Below are positions 43,381 through 52,316 of a DNA stretch of 64,000 bases, piece after piece. Source of the DNA: VXYL01 sp963422285 (lineage in GTDB: Bacteria > Pseudomonadota > Gammaproteobacteria > Pseudomonadales > Azotimanducaceae); NCBI GenBank assembly GCA_963422285.2, contig CAXXJO010000001.1, positions 372,001 to 436,000 of the forward strand, given 5' to 3'. The notes under the pieces were generated by a model. It was not told the DNA's origin. It searched no databases and saw only the letters and a program-made list of their open reading frames with translations. The position numbers and the translations under genes were made by a program. Numbering within the stretch: the stretch's first letter is position 1; every line of letters starts with the position of its first letter.

Positions 43381-43905
43381 CCGGCGTCCACAGCCGGCCC
43401 TGCCCCAGCGGCACACTGGCCCACATGACGAGCTTGCGCGTCACCACCGCCTTCGGCAGCCCGGCGCATCCGACCAAGCCGCGGCGCGTCCGGCTTAGGT
43501 CCAGGTTGTGGCCGATCGCGGCGAATGCCGCCACATATAGCGACCCTGCGGTAGCGATCGCCGCCGTGAATGAAATGGTGGCCGTGCCCCTCGCCCGCTT
43601 CGTGCGCCATCGGCGCCAGCCTCTCGGGGCTGGCCACGGTGCGGCCGTCGACCAAGCCTTGGTTGCGGTGCCCGGCGGCTGCGACCGGCCCGATATCCGG
43701 GATCAGCGACAGCACTTCGGCACGTCCCACGAGTTCTTCGTCAATGGCAACTAGTTTGTCGGCGGCCGCGTCCAACACCTTGATTTCGAATTCGATCTGC
43801 TTCGGCAGGTTCTTGATCCGGCTCCGGACTAGGCGGTGATGGGCGTTCTTCTGCCGGTTTGACAGTGCAGCCTGATCCCGCACCAGCACGCCGTTCGTCG
43901 CCGTC
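43381..43905 (-). pseudogene. IS110-family transposase relic (C-terminal part)
   Basis: Minus-strand frames carry LVRDQAALSNRQKNAHHRLV, then AEVLSLIPDIGPVAAAG, and in another frame AAFAAIGHNLDLSRTRRGL with TRKLVMWASV and GRLWTP. These match, in order, the second half of IS110/IS902-type transposases (…IPGIGPVTA…, …NPDLKAKY…, …MRKLVVLANALL…). At least one frameshift separates the blocks and the DEDD N-terminal domain is absent, so it is dead. Intervening sequence is eroded. Confidence 0.75.
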
Positions 43906-44241
43906 CCGGGGCGAACTCGATCTGCATGGTTCGGGATCCTTGTTCGTTTCGGCAAGACGCAAGGCTGCCTGAATTCCGGCGCAACTTGCCGAACGGGCGG
44001 TACGCCAGCCCTCGTCCCGCGACCGAAAGAGACGGGCTGGTCGCCGAAATCAAGCTCCGGTGTCGAACTGCCCCTGGACATGTCAGGGCTGACTCGATCG
44101 CGCACTCGTTCGCTTTCCCTGCATGTGCGACGTAATTCTCCGTACTCCGGCTGGGCGACGGAGTCCAGAATGTCCTGGATACGCAAAACGCATGGTCGAA
44201 CTTGCCAAGCGCGATAGAATCGCTGCGATAGCCTGCTCGTC
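43906..44241. other. Spacer between the IS110 relic and hemC
   Basis: No gene is recognised. A minus-strand frame reads YGELRRTCRESERVRDRVSP, possibly more eroded mobile-element sequence. TAGAAT at 44215-44220 may be a -10 for hemC. Confidence 0.4.
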
Positions 44242-44316
44242 ATGGAAGATGCGTTTCTCTCGTCTGTACGCGAGGGCGCGCGGACAGCCAAGGGCGCGAA
44301 AGGAAGGTCATCTGCT

Positions 44317-45243
44317 TTGCAGCGAATCCGCATCGCCACTCGTCGCAGCCGGCTGGCCTTGGCGCAGGCCAGCTTGGTCGCCGACCGGCTGCGGCAAATC
44401 CAGCCTCGCCTTGCAGTCGAATTGGTGGAAGTAACCACCCGTGGCGACATCGATCGGTCGGCTTCCTTGGCCGCGGTCGGCGGCAAGGGCGCGTTTATCG
44501 AAGCCTTGGAGGAGGCGCTGAGAAACGGCCGAGCGGACATCGCCGTACACAGCATGAAGGATGTGCCGGCGACGCTGCCGGAAGGCTTTGCCCTAGCCGC
44601 CTTCGGACCGCGGGCGGATGTGCGCGATGCGCTGGTGACGAGGACGACGAAGGCGGCAACGCTGGGCGAACTGAAACCGGGAGCGAGAGTGGGCACCGCC
44701 AGCATCCGTCGTCGTGCCCTGGTGACGAGCCTGCGCCGAGACCTCGACATAGTGCCGCTGCGAGGCAACGTCGATACCCGCCTGCGCCGCCTCGACGACG
44801 GCCGCTTCGACGCTCTGCTGCTGGCGAGCGCAGGCCTGGATCGGCTCGATCTCAGTGGACGAGTCAGTCAGCGCATCGCCGCCGACGTGCTGGTGCCAGC
44901 GCCGGGGCAAGGCGCACTCGCCGTGGAGTTCCTCGCCACCCGGCGCGACATCAGCGACCTGGCGGGCGCCGGCGTGGATGCGAAGGTCGAACGATGCGTA
45001 CTCGCCGAGCGGCAGTTGACGCGACGATTGGGGGCCGACTGCTCCATGCCCATCGGCGTCTACTGCGCGGTCGAGCGCTCGACCTTGCGACTGGTCGCCG
45101 CGGCTGTCGATGCCGAAGGAAAGCGGCGGCTGCACGTGGAACTCGTGGGCGACGATCCCATCGCCCTGGGCAACGATGCTGCGACGCGGCTCGACACCCT
45201 GGGTGTGCGCGACTTGCTGGAGCGAGGATGCGCGTCTGGGTGA
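44317..45243 (+). CDS. hemC: Porphobilinogen deaminase (hydroxymethylbilane synthase)
   Basis: 308 residues from TTG 44317, preferred over ATG 44242 because GGAAGG lies nine bases before it. This start also puts the cofactor cysteine (GADCSMPIG) at residue 242, the same number as in E. coli. RIATRRSRLALAQA, HSMKDVPATLP and GTASIRRRALV are the conserved active-site stretches. HemC joins four porphobilinogens into hydroxymethylbilane. The 3' end overlaps hemD by 16 bases. Confidence 0.95.
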   Translation: MQRIRIATRRSRLALAQASLVADRLRQIQPRLAVELVEVTTRGDIDRSASLAAVGGKGAFIEALEEALRNGRADIAVHSMKDVPATLPEGFALAAFGPRADVRDALVTRTTKAATLGELKPGARVGTASIRRRALVTSLRRDLDIVPLRGNVDTRLRRLDDGRFDALLLASAGLDRLDLSGRVSQRIAADVLVPAPGQGALAVEFLATRRDISDLAGAGVDAKVERCVLAERQLTRRLGADCSMPIGVYCAVERSTLRLVAAAVDAEGKRRLHVELVGDDPIALGNDAATRLDTLGVRDLLERGCASG

Positions 45244-45923
45244 CTCGAACGGAACCCGGCGCTAGCCGTCTCGCTGGAGAACTGGCTCGGCGCGGATTCA
45301 CCATCTTCAAAGCGCCGGTGCTGAGCATCGAGCCGATTTGCTCATCGCCCCCGTCCGGACGCTTCGACTTCGTGCTCTTCGTCTCCGAACACGCGGTTTC
45401 ATGCGCTGCCGACAACGATTGCCGGCGCGCGGATTGGCGCGACAGCCCGACGGCCGCCATCGGCGCAACCGCCGAGGCCGCTTTGCGCGCCCAAGGTGCC
45501 AGACCCTGCATGAGTTGGCAGGCGGACGCCGCCAGCGTGATGAAGGCCTTGGCGTCGCCGCCAGCGCGAACCTTGATCGTCAAAGGCGAGGGCGGCGGCG
45601 ATACGCTGCAACGCCGGCTGCAGGCGCAGGGATGCATCGTGGCCGAATGGAACGTCTATCGCCGCGTTCCGAAGTTGCGCGACATCGAAGGCGAGCGCAT
45701 CGACGCCATCGTCGCAGCCAGCGGCGACGGGCTGCACGCCATCGCAAGGCTGTGGTTTGCGGCGCCCCGGGACGCCGGCGTGTTGCTGCTCGTGCCGTCG
45801 GCGCGAGTGGCGGGTCTCGCCGCGGACGCGGGGTTCGAGAACATCGTCGTCACCTCGGGGGCGCGTTCCTCGGCTGCGGCGGATACACTGGCGCGGCTCC
45901 GAAACGAACAGAGCAATGGCTGA
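45228..45923 (+). CDS. hemD: Uroporphyrinogen-III synthase
   Basis: 231 residues. Sequence conservation is low in HemD; VWVTRTEPGASRLAGEL at the N-terminus, the FDFVLFVSEHAV strand and VYRRVP in the second half fit the two-lobed fold. It inverts ring D while closing hydroxymethylbilane. The call is supported by overlap with hemC and hemX on either side. Confidence 0.9.
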   Translation: MRVWVTRTEPGASRLAGELARRGFTIFKAPVLSIEPICSSPPSGRFDFVLFVSEHAVSCAADNDCRRADWRDSPTAAIGATAEAALRAQGARPCMSWQADAASVMKALASPPARTLIVKGEGGGDTLQRRLQAQGCIVAEWNVYRRVPKLRDIEGERIDAIVAASGDGLHAIARLWFAAPRDAGVLLLVPSARVAGLAADAGFENIVVTSGARSSAAADTLARLRNEQSNG

Positions 45924-46992
45924 CACCGAACTACCCGCAGAGGCGAAGAAGTCCGAACAACCGGAGCAATCCGAGAAGCCCGTTCGACCCGGACGTGGTT
46001 TGGCGGCGCTGGCGCTGTTGCTGTCGCTGGCGGCAGCGGCGCTGGCGGGCTGGTTGTTCTGGCAGACGAAAAACAACGATTCCGCCACTCGGGTGCAGAA
46101 GCTGGAGACCGAGCTGGCCGAGGCGAAGCGCCAAGCGGCAGCGCAGAACACGACTCTGAAAGCCGATATCGACCGCATCGACGCAGCGCTGGCCGATGCG
46201 CTCGAAGCCCAGGCGCGGCAGCGAGAAGCCCGGAAGTCCATGGCCGCCTCGGTAGCGGCGCAGATCGATCGAGCACCGTCCACAGCGCGGGAATGGCAGC
46301 TTGCGGAAGTGGAGTATCTGCTGCGCGTCGCCAACCACCGCCTGCTCATGGAACACGATGCCGCCGGTGCGCTAGGGCTGCTGAAGCGGGCCGACGAGGT
46401 GCTGGCCGAATTGGACGACTTGGCATTCCATCCAGTCCGAGCGGCGCTAGCGGACGAGCTGGCTACCTTGCGCGTGTTCAAGGGCATTGACGTACAGGGC
46501 GTATTCCTGCGCTTGGAAGCGGTCAAGAAACTGCTGGGCGGTCTTCCGGTGCGGCTGCCCGAGTACATCGCTGCGAAGGAACAGACCGACGCCCATCCGC
46601 TGCCCGAGGAAGACCCGTCAATGCTGGCCGCGCTGGCGCAGCGGCTGGAAGGTCTGGTTCGTTTCCGCCGCCACGACGGCGGGCCCATGCGCCCGCTGCT
46701 GCCGCCGGAGCAGGCGGAGTACCTCGAACAGCATCTGCGCCTAGCCCTGGACCGGGCCCAGCTCGCTGCGCTGCGCCGCAACCAGGCGATATTCGAGGCG
46801 AGCCTGGGCGAGGCTCGCCAGTGGCTGCACGAGTTCGTGGACCCAAGCAGCGAGGCAGCCGCCTCCGCGCTGGGTGAACTGGACCAGCTGCTAGCCGTGG
46901 ACCTCGAAGCGACGCTGCCCGACATCTCGACCTCGCTGGCCCGATTGCAGGCGTTGCGTCGCGGACGCTCCGCCCAGGCAGCGCCGGCGTGA
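45916..46992 (+). CDS. hemX: HemX-like membrane protein of the haem operon
   Basis: 358 residues. A charged, disordered N-terminus is followed by one membrane helix (LAALALLLSLAAAALAGWLF, about 29-48) and a long coiled coil (KLETELAEAKRQAAAQNTTL). A DUF513-like periplasmic domain completes the protein. The family was once annotated as a uroporphyrinogen-III methylase, but no methylase motif is present. Its role is unknown; conserved linkage with hemCD and hemY suggests a scaffold. Confidence 0.88.
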   Translation: MADTELPAEAKKSEQPEQSEKPVRPGRGLAALALLLSLAAAALAGWLFWQTKNNDSATRVQKLETELAEAKRQAAAQNTTLKADIDRIDAALADALEAQARQREARKSMAASVAAQIDRAPSTAREWQLAEVEYLLRVANHRLLMEHDAAGALGLLKRADEVLAELDDLAFHPVRAALADELATLRVFKGIDVQGVFLRLEAVKKLLGGLPVRLPEYIAAKEQTDAHPLPEEDPSMLAALAQRLEGLVRFRRHDGGPMRPLLPPEQAEYLEQHLRLALDRAQLAALRRNQAIFEASLGEARQWLHEFVDPSSEAAASALGELDQLLAVDLEATLPDISTSLARLQALRRGRSAQAAPA

Positions 46993-48209
46993 TCGTTCTC
47001 CTGTTCCTTCTGCTCGCTGCCCTGGCCATCGGCGGCTTGCTGGCCGCATCCATGCTGCGCGATCCTGGCTATGTGCTCGTCGCCTACGATGGCGCGACGC
47101 TGGAGAGCAGCCTCTGGTTTGCCCTGGCGGCGCTGCTGACGCTATGGCTGGCGGGATACGGGATATCGTTCCTGATACGTCGCTCTTGGCGTGGCGGCGC
47201 CTGGTTGCGGAAGCGACGCGCGACCAGTGCGCGAAACCGTTTGCTGCAAGGACTGATGCTGCTCGCCGAAGGCCGCTGGCGGGATGCGGAGCCAGCGCTG
47301 CTGGCCTCCGCCGGGCGAACCGATGTGCCGCTGGCTGGCTTTCTCGGTGCCGCCCGCGCCGCCAACGAGCAGGGCCGCTACGAGGTACGCGACGCAGCAC
47401 TGGAGCAAGCGCGGAAAGCCACGCCCGAGGCGGCCTTCGCCATCGAATTGGTGCGCACCCAATTGCAGCAGGCGGCGGGCCAGTGGCAGCCCAGCGCGAC
47501 GACGCTGAACGCGCTGCGAACCCAGGCGCCCCGTCATCCGCTGGTTCTCAAGCAGCTATTCGAAGCGTACAAGGCACTGGCCGACTGGGACGCGGTGGCG
47601 GAACTGGCACCATCCCTGCCCAAGGATGCCGGTGCCGATATGGAGGCGGTCCAAACCGTGATTTGGCGCACCCGGCTGGCGAAGCCCAGGGACAGCGCCG
47701 ATGCCGCTGAGCACGCCCGCAACGTTTGGAAGGCAATGCCGAGGAAGCTCCGCAGCGACGAAACGCTGCTGCTGGACTACATAGATGTGCTGGTAGCCCA
47801 CGATGCCGGAACACAAGCCGAGGCGGTGTTGCGCCAAGGCTTGAAGAACCACTGGCGCGACGCCTGGGTGCGGCGCTACGGCACGATCCCCGCCGCTGCC
47901 GCCAAGCGGCTGCACACGGCGCTGGGCTGGTTGAAAAGCCGACCCGATGATGCGACGCTGCTGCTGACTTTAGGACGTCTCGCCAGGGACAGCGGCGATA
48001 TGGAGCAGGCGCGGGGCTATCTGGAAGCGGGCTGGAACGCACGACCCGACGTGGAAACGGCATCCGAACTCGCCCGTGCGTATTCCGCCGGCGGCGATCA
48101 CGCCACTGCCAACGACTACCTGCGCCAAGCGCTGGAACTTCGTGCCGCAGACGGTCGGTTCGGCGACGACGCGAAGGACGTCGCCGAGCTCGGCGCATCG
48201 AACAGCTGA
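46989..48209 (+). CDS. hemY: HemY-like TPR membrane protein of the haem operon
   Basis: 406 residues from GTG, overlapping hemX by four bases. Two N-terminal helices (IVLLFLLLAALAIGGLLAA and SSLWFALAALLTLWLAGYGI) are followed by tetratricopeptide-like helical repeats. Proteobacterial HemY is unrelated to Bacillus HemY (protoporphyrinogen oxidase) despite the name. It may organise haem-pathway enzymes at the membrane; function is not established. Confidence 0.9.
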   Translation: MIVLLFLLLAALAIGGLLAASMLRDPGYVLVAYDGATLESSLWFALAALLTLWLAGYGISFLIRRSWRGGAWLRKRRATSARNRLLQGLMLLAEGRWRDAEPALLASAGRTDVPLAGFLGAARAANEQGRYEVRDAALEQARKATPEAAFAIELVRTQLQQAAGQWQPSATTLNALRTQAPRHPLVLKQLFEAYKALADWDAVAELAPSLPKDAGADMEAVQTVIWRTRLAKPRDSADAAEHARNVWKAMPRKLRSDETLLLDYIDVLVAHDAGTQAEAVLRQGLKNHWRDAWVRRYGTIPAAAAKRLHTALGWLKSRPDDATLLLTLGRLARDSGDMEQARGYLEAGWNARPDVETASELARAYSAGGDHATANDYLRQALELRAADGRFGDDAKDVAELGASNS

Positions 48210-48434
48210 TCGGATGCCAGCCGACGTCGTGGCGAAAGCTGGCCACGCTGCCAAGCGATTCTTCAAGTTCGTCGCGCGGCAGCTCTGCAGTGGGCCTGCA
48301 TGGTCTTCGGCGTCAGCAGGCAGTGGCTGACGGTCTCCACGCCATCCGCGCAGCATCGCTACAGTCGGGCTGCAGCTGGGTTCAGTTGGCGGATCTCGCT
48401 CTGGCCTTCTTTCAGGGATGGGTCCCGCAGCCTG
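48210..48434. other. Convergent intergenic region between hemY and rho
   Basis: No gene is seen. The two convergent transcripts end here but no T-tailed hairpin is evident. Confidence 0.5.
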
Positions 48435-49700
48435 CTATCGACCTCCCCGCATGGAAGCGAAGAACTGGTCGTTGGTCTTGGTCTCCTTGAGCTTGTCCAC
48501 CATGAATTCGATGGCGGCGATGTCGTCCATGTCGTGCAGCAGCTTGCGCAGGATCCATATCCTCTGCAGTTCGCCTTCGGGCAGCAGGCGCTCCTCCCGG
48601 CGGGTACCGGAGCGGCGGATGTTGATGGCCGGCCAGACGCGCTTCTCGGCGATCTTGCGCTCCAAGTGGATTTCCAAGTTGCCTCGCCCCTTGAACTCCT
48701 CGTAGATCACCTCGTCCATCTTCGAGCCGGTATCGATGAGCGCGGTGGCGATGATGGTGAGGCTGCCCCCCTCGATGAAGTTCCGCGCCGCGCCGTAGAA
48801 CCGCTTGGGGCGTTCCAAGGCGTTGGCGTCCACGCCGCCGGTGAGCACCTTGCCGGACGACGGCACGATGGTGTTGTAGGCGCGCGCCAAGCGGGTGATG
48901 GAGTCGAGCAGGATCACTACGTCCTTCTTGTGCTCCACCAGCCGCTTGGCTTTCTCGATGACCATTTCCGCCACCTGCACATGCCGAGACGGGGGTTCGT
49001 CGAAGGTGCTCGCCACCACTTCCCCGCGCACCATGCGGCGCATGTCGGTGACTTCCTCGGGGCGCTCGTCGATGAGCAGCACGATGAGCACCTCGTCCGG
49101 GTTGTTGACCGCTATCGAGTCCGCGATGTTCTGCAGCATCAGCGTCTTGCCGGCCTTGGGCGGCGAGACGATCAGCGCCCGCTGGCCTTTGCCGATGGGG
49201 GCGATGAGATCGACAATGCGGGAGGAGAGGTCCTGGGTGGTGCCGTTGCCACGCTCCAGGATGAAGCGTTCATCGGGAAAGTCCGGCGTCAGGTTCTCGA
49301 ACAGGATTTTCTGCTTCTTGGAGACGGGCTCGCTGAAGTTCGCCTCGTCGATCTTCAGCAGCGCGAAGTAGCGTTCGCCACCGCCCTTGGGCGGGCGTAT
49401 CTTGCCGGCGATGCTGTCGCCGGTGCGCAGATTGAAGCGGCGGATCTGGTTCTGGGAGACGTAGATGTCGTCGGGGCCGGCGAGGTAGGAACTGTCCGCG
49501 GAGCGCAGGAAGCCGTAGCCGTCCGGCAGTATCTCCAAGGTTCCTTCGCCGTAGATGTCCTCGCCGTTGGTGGCCTGGTTGCGCAGGATGGCGGCGACGA
49601 CCTCCTGCTTGCGCGACCGGGCGACGTTGTCGAGGCCTATGTCGCGGGCCATGTTGACGAGTTCGCCAACGGGCTTTCGTTTCAGCTCTGTGAGATTCAT
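48435..49700 (-). CDS. rho: Transcription termination factor Rho
   Basis: 421 residues from ATG 49700. The N-terminal Rho domain (NLTELKRKPVGELVNMARDI), the cold-shock-like RNA-binding fold (GTLEILPDGYGFLRSADSSY) and the ATPase core with P-loop SPPKAGKT and Walker B DVVILLDSITR are all present. The hexamer threads RNA and ends transcription. It follows trxA on the same strand, a common proteobacterial order, but 339 bases separate them. Few intrinsic terminators are visible in this window, consistent with heavy use of Rho. Confidence 0.98.
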   Translation of the reverse strand: MNLTELKRKPVGELVNMARDIGLDNVARSRKQEVVAAILRNQATNGEDIYGEGTLEILPDGYGFLRSADSSYLAGPDDIYVSQNQIRRFNLRTGDSIAGKIRPPKGGGERYFALLKIDEANFSEPVSKKQKILFENLTPDFPDERFILERGNGTTQDLSSRIVDLIAPIGKGQRALIVSPPKAGKTLMLQNIADSIAVNNPDEVLIVLLIDERPEEVTDMRRMVRGEVVASTFDEPPSRHVQVAEMVIEKAKRLVEHKKDVVILLDSITRLARAYNTIVPSSGKVLTGGVDANALERPKRFYGAARNFIEGGSLTIIATALIDTGSKMDEVIYEEFKGRGNLEIHLERKIAEKRVWPAINIRRSGTRREERLLPEGELQRIWILRKLLHDMDDIAAIEFMVDKLKETKTNDQFFASMRGGR

Positions 49701-50039
49701 GGTGGGTTTTCGATCCGGGTTGAAATTAGGAGGGGCAGGGTGGGAGGCGTCAGCGAGCCTCGACTGGGAAGTGTGGGTGGGTGAGTGGGTGGTCACGTCC
49801 GAGACGCGCCCGATGGGGACTCTATCATCGTAGATTCGGCAACGTCTACTACCTGCGGAATCGGTAGTCGATCAGTTTGAAATTGGACGAGCCGCGACAC
49901 TGGCGATGCTACTGCATATGGCACCCGAAAGCGTCCTGTATCTGGTGGTTGCATGGTGCAAGCATGACGACGCGGGTTCAAACTGGGACACCACCGCGGA
50001 ACCGGCCCTGCCGTGGGATGCGGCAAGGCCGACGGGGGC
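49701..50039. other. trxA-rho intergenic region
   Basis: It contains dispersed element copy D (49873-49985) and otherwise no gene. A short run tctatcatcgtagattcg near 49820 could be part of a rho promoter; rho is often autoregulated through its leader, but I cannot identify such a leader here. Confidence 0.5.
49873..49985 (+). repeat. Dispersed intergenic element, copy D
   Basis: The cleanest copy: CAGTTTGAA at 49873-49881 and its exact inverse TTCAAACTG at 49977-49985, 113 bases overall. It shares gatgctactgcatatggcac and gacgacgcgggttcaaac with the family. It sits within the trxA-rho spacer. Confidence 0.8.
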
Positions 50040-50366
50040 CTAGATGTTGCTGTCGAGGAAGGACGCGAGCTGCGACTTCGACAAGGCGCCCACCTTGGTG
50101 GCCTCCACCTCGCCGTTGCGAAACAGCATCAGCGTCGGGATGCCGCGGATGCCGTACTTGGGCGGTGTCTGGCCGTTGGCGTCGATATCGAGCTTGCATA
50201 CCTGGACCCGATCCGCGTACTCGTCGGCGATCTCTTCGAGGATCGGCGCGATCATCTTGCACGGGCCGCACCACTCCGCCCAGTAGTCCACGAGCACCGG
50301 CTTGTCGGCACCGAGCACCTTCTGATCCCAGTCGGCGTCGGTGACGTGTTGAATGTTGTCCGACAT
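50040..50366 (-). CDS. trxA: Thioredoxin 1
   Basis: 108 residues with the active site WCGPC (C33, C36) after VLVDYWAE and the cis-proline motif GIPTLMLF. It is a general cytoplasmic disulfide reductant. Length and all signature residues match E. coli TrxA. It is encoded upstream of rho and downstream of hemB on the minus strand; GGAGC lies before the ATG. Confidence 0.97.
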   Translation of the reverse strand: MSDNIQHVTDADWDQKVLGADKPVLVDYWAEWCGPCKMIAPILEEIADEYADRVQVCKLDIDANGQTPPKYGIRGIPTLMLFRNGEVEATKVGALSKSQLASFLDSNI

Positions 50367-50450
50367 GGCGGCTCCTTAGTTCATCCTGGCAAGAAGAGAT
50401 GCGCGGATTGTACACCCGCGCCGGGAAATATGGGGGCTCCATGCGGATTG

Positions 50451-51449
50451 TCAACGGTTCGCGCCACCGGCCAGCTTGGCAGCCATGCGCTTGGCGAAGT
50501 AGGTGAGGATGCCGTCGGCGCCGGCGCGCTTGATGCATAGCAGGGATTCGGCAATCGCGCGCTCGTCGAGCCAGCCGTTGGCGATGGCAGCCATCAACAT
50601 GGCGTACTCGCCGCTAACCTGATAGACGAAGGTGGGTACGGCGAAGGTTTCCTTGACTCGAGCGACGATGTCAAGGTACGCCAAGCCAGGCTTGACCATC
50701 ACCATGTCGGCGCCTTCGTCGATGTCGAGCTGTATCTCTCGCAGCGCTTCCTCGCTGTTGGCGGGGTCCATCTGGTAGGTGCGCTTGTCGCCCTTGCCCA
50801 GGGCAGGGGCGGAGCCCACCGCGTCGCGGAACGGCCCATAGAACGCGGAGGCGTACTTGGCCGAGTAGGCCATGATCCTGGCGTTCTCGAACCCCTGCTC
50901 TTCGAGCGCCTCGCGGATGACGCCGACGCGACCGTCCATCATATCCGAAGGCGCGATCACGTCGGCCCCCGCCTCGGCGCAGATCAGCGCCTGCCGCACC
51001 AGGATGTCGATGGTCTCGTCGTTCAGTATGCAACCGTTTTCGTCCAGGATGCCGTCATGGCCATGGACGGTATAGGGATCCAGCGCCGCATCGGTGACGA
51101 CGCCCAGGTCGGGACACGCCTCCTTGACGGCCTGGACAGCGCGGGGAATCAAACCGTCGGGATTGACCGCCTCCATGCCGTCGGGAGTCTTCAGGGCGTC
51201 GTCAATGTTCGGAAACACGGCGATGGCCGGGATGCCGAGCTCGGCGCAGCGTCTGGCGTCGTCCACCAGCAGATCGATGCTGAGCCGGTCGATGCCGGGC
51301 ATGGAAGCCACCGGCTGGCACTGGCCCTGGCCTTCCACCAAGAACATCGGGTAGATGAGATCGTCGACGGCGAGCGTGGTCTCGCGCACGAGGCGGCGGG
51401 AGAACTCGGCGCTGCGATTGCGCCGCATGCGCACAAGAGGATAGCTCAT
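50451..51449 (-). CDS. hemB: Delta-aminolevulinic acid dehydratase (porphobilinogen synthase)
   Basis: 332 residues from ATG 51449. Schiff-base lysines are K198 (AYSAKYASAFYG) and K253 (MVMVKPGLAYLD). The metal-site segment reads DAALDPYTVHGHDG rather than the triple-cysteine zinc site, so this is the Mg-type enzyme as in Pseudomonas. It condenses two aminolevulinates to porphobilinogen, feeding HemC encoded about 6 kb away. TAGAAT at 51497-51502 (minus) is a possible -10. Confidence 0.96.
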   Translation of the reverse strand: MSYPLVRMRRNRSAEFSRRLVRETTLAVDDLIYPMFLVEGQGQCQPVASMPGIDRLSIDLLVDDARRCAELGIPAIAVFPNIDDALKTPDGMEAVNPDGLIPRAVQAVKEACPDLGVVTDAALDPYTVHGHDGILDENGCILNDETIDILVRQALICAEAGADVIAPSDMMDGRVGVIREALEEQGFENARIMAYSAKYASAFYGPFRDAVGSAPALGKGDKRTYQMDPANSEEALREIQLDIDEGADMVMVKPGLAYLDIVARVKETFAVPTFVYQVSGEYAMLMAAIANGWLDERAIAESLLCIKRAGADGILTYFAKRMAAKLAGGANR

Positions 51450-51596
51450 GGCGCGGAGTGTACGCGACCGCTGCTCCGAGCGCATGAACTTGGCGTATTC
51501 TAGCGTGGCTGACGCTTGCGACCGACAGCACGGCCCCACCCGACCGCGAAACCCGACTCGGTGGACAACCTTGCCGCGGTCAAGGAGGCTAGCGCC

Positions 51597-52316
51597 ATGA
51601 CCATCAAACGCATCGCCATCGCCTTGGTCGTGGCTGCCGCCATCGGGGCCTTCTTGTTCTTCGACCTCGGCCGCGTCTTCAGTTTCGAGGCGCTGCAATC
51701 GCTACGCGAAGACAATCCCGTCGTCGGCTTCATCGACGCCAATCCGTACTCGGCGCGGGCGATCTATTTCTCCATCTACGTCGTGCTCACCGGCCTGTCG
51801 CTGCCGGTCGCGGGGGTGATGACCCTCGCCGGCGGCGCCATCTTCGGCTTGTGGTGGGGCCTCGCGCTGACATCCTTCGCCAGTTCCGTCGGTGCCACCC
51901 TGGCATTCCTGGTATCGCGCAGCCTCCTCGGCGAGTGGGTGCAGGAACGCTTCGCCAAAGAGCTGGCGAGCATCAACACCGGCGTCGAGCGCGACGGCAG
52001 CTACTATCTGTTCAGCATCCGCATGGCGCCCTTGATCCCGTTCGTCGCCGTCAATCTGGTCATGGGATTGACGCGCATGGGCGCGGCTTCCTTCTACATC
52101 GTGAGCCAGATCGGCATGCTCGCCGGGACATTCGTATACGTCCTTGCCGGCACCCGCCTAGCCGAGGTGAGGGGGGCAGGCGATATCCTGGACCCCGTCC
52201 TCATCGCCGCCTTGGCGCTGCTCGGCCTGTTCCCGCTGGCGGCGAAGAAGCTGATGGAGCGAATCAACCGGCACCGAGGCGGAACTCCCGCGCCGGCACG
52301 GGCGCCTGAACCGTGA
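51597..52316 (+). CDS. TVP38/TMEM64-family membrane protein (VTT domain)
   Basis: 239 residues with about six hydrophobic segments. The VTT (SNARE-associated Golgi) core is visible: GLSLPVAGVMTLAGGAIFG, SSVGATLAFLVSRSL and FSIRMAPLIPFVAVNLVMGL. The domain occurs in DedA and TMEM41/VMP1 proteins, some of which act as lipid scramblases or undecaprenyl-phosphate flippases. A clear AAGGAGG precedes the ATG. Coupled by GTGA overlap to a flavin disulfide oxidoreductase, a pairing common in bacteria but of unknown purpose. Confidence 0.88.
   Translation: MTIKRIAIALVVAAAIGAFLFFDLGRVFSFEALQSLREDNPVVGFIDANPYSARAIYFSIYVVLTGLSLPVAGVMTLAGGAIFGLWWGLALTSFASSVGATLAFLVSRSLLGEWVQERFAKELASINTGVERDGSYYLFSIRMAPLIPFVAVNLVMGLTRMGAASFYIVSQIGMLAGTFVYVLAGTRLAEVRGAGDILDPVLIAALALLGLFPLAAKKLMERINRHRGGTPAPARAPEP

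Noticed and set aside
45399..46925. Minus-strand serine-rich 508-codon frame opposite hemD-hemX
   Set aside because: Antisense of alanine-rich hemX; no motif or ribosome site.
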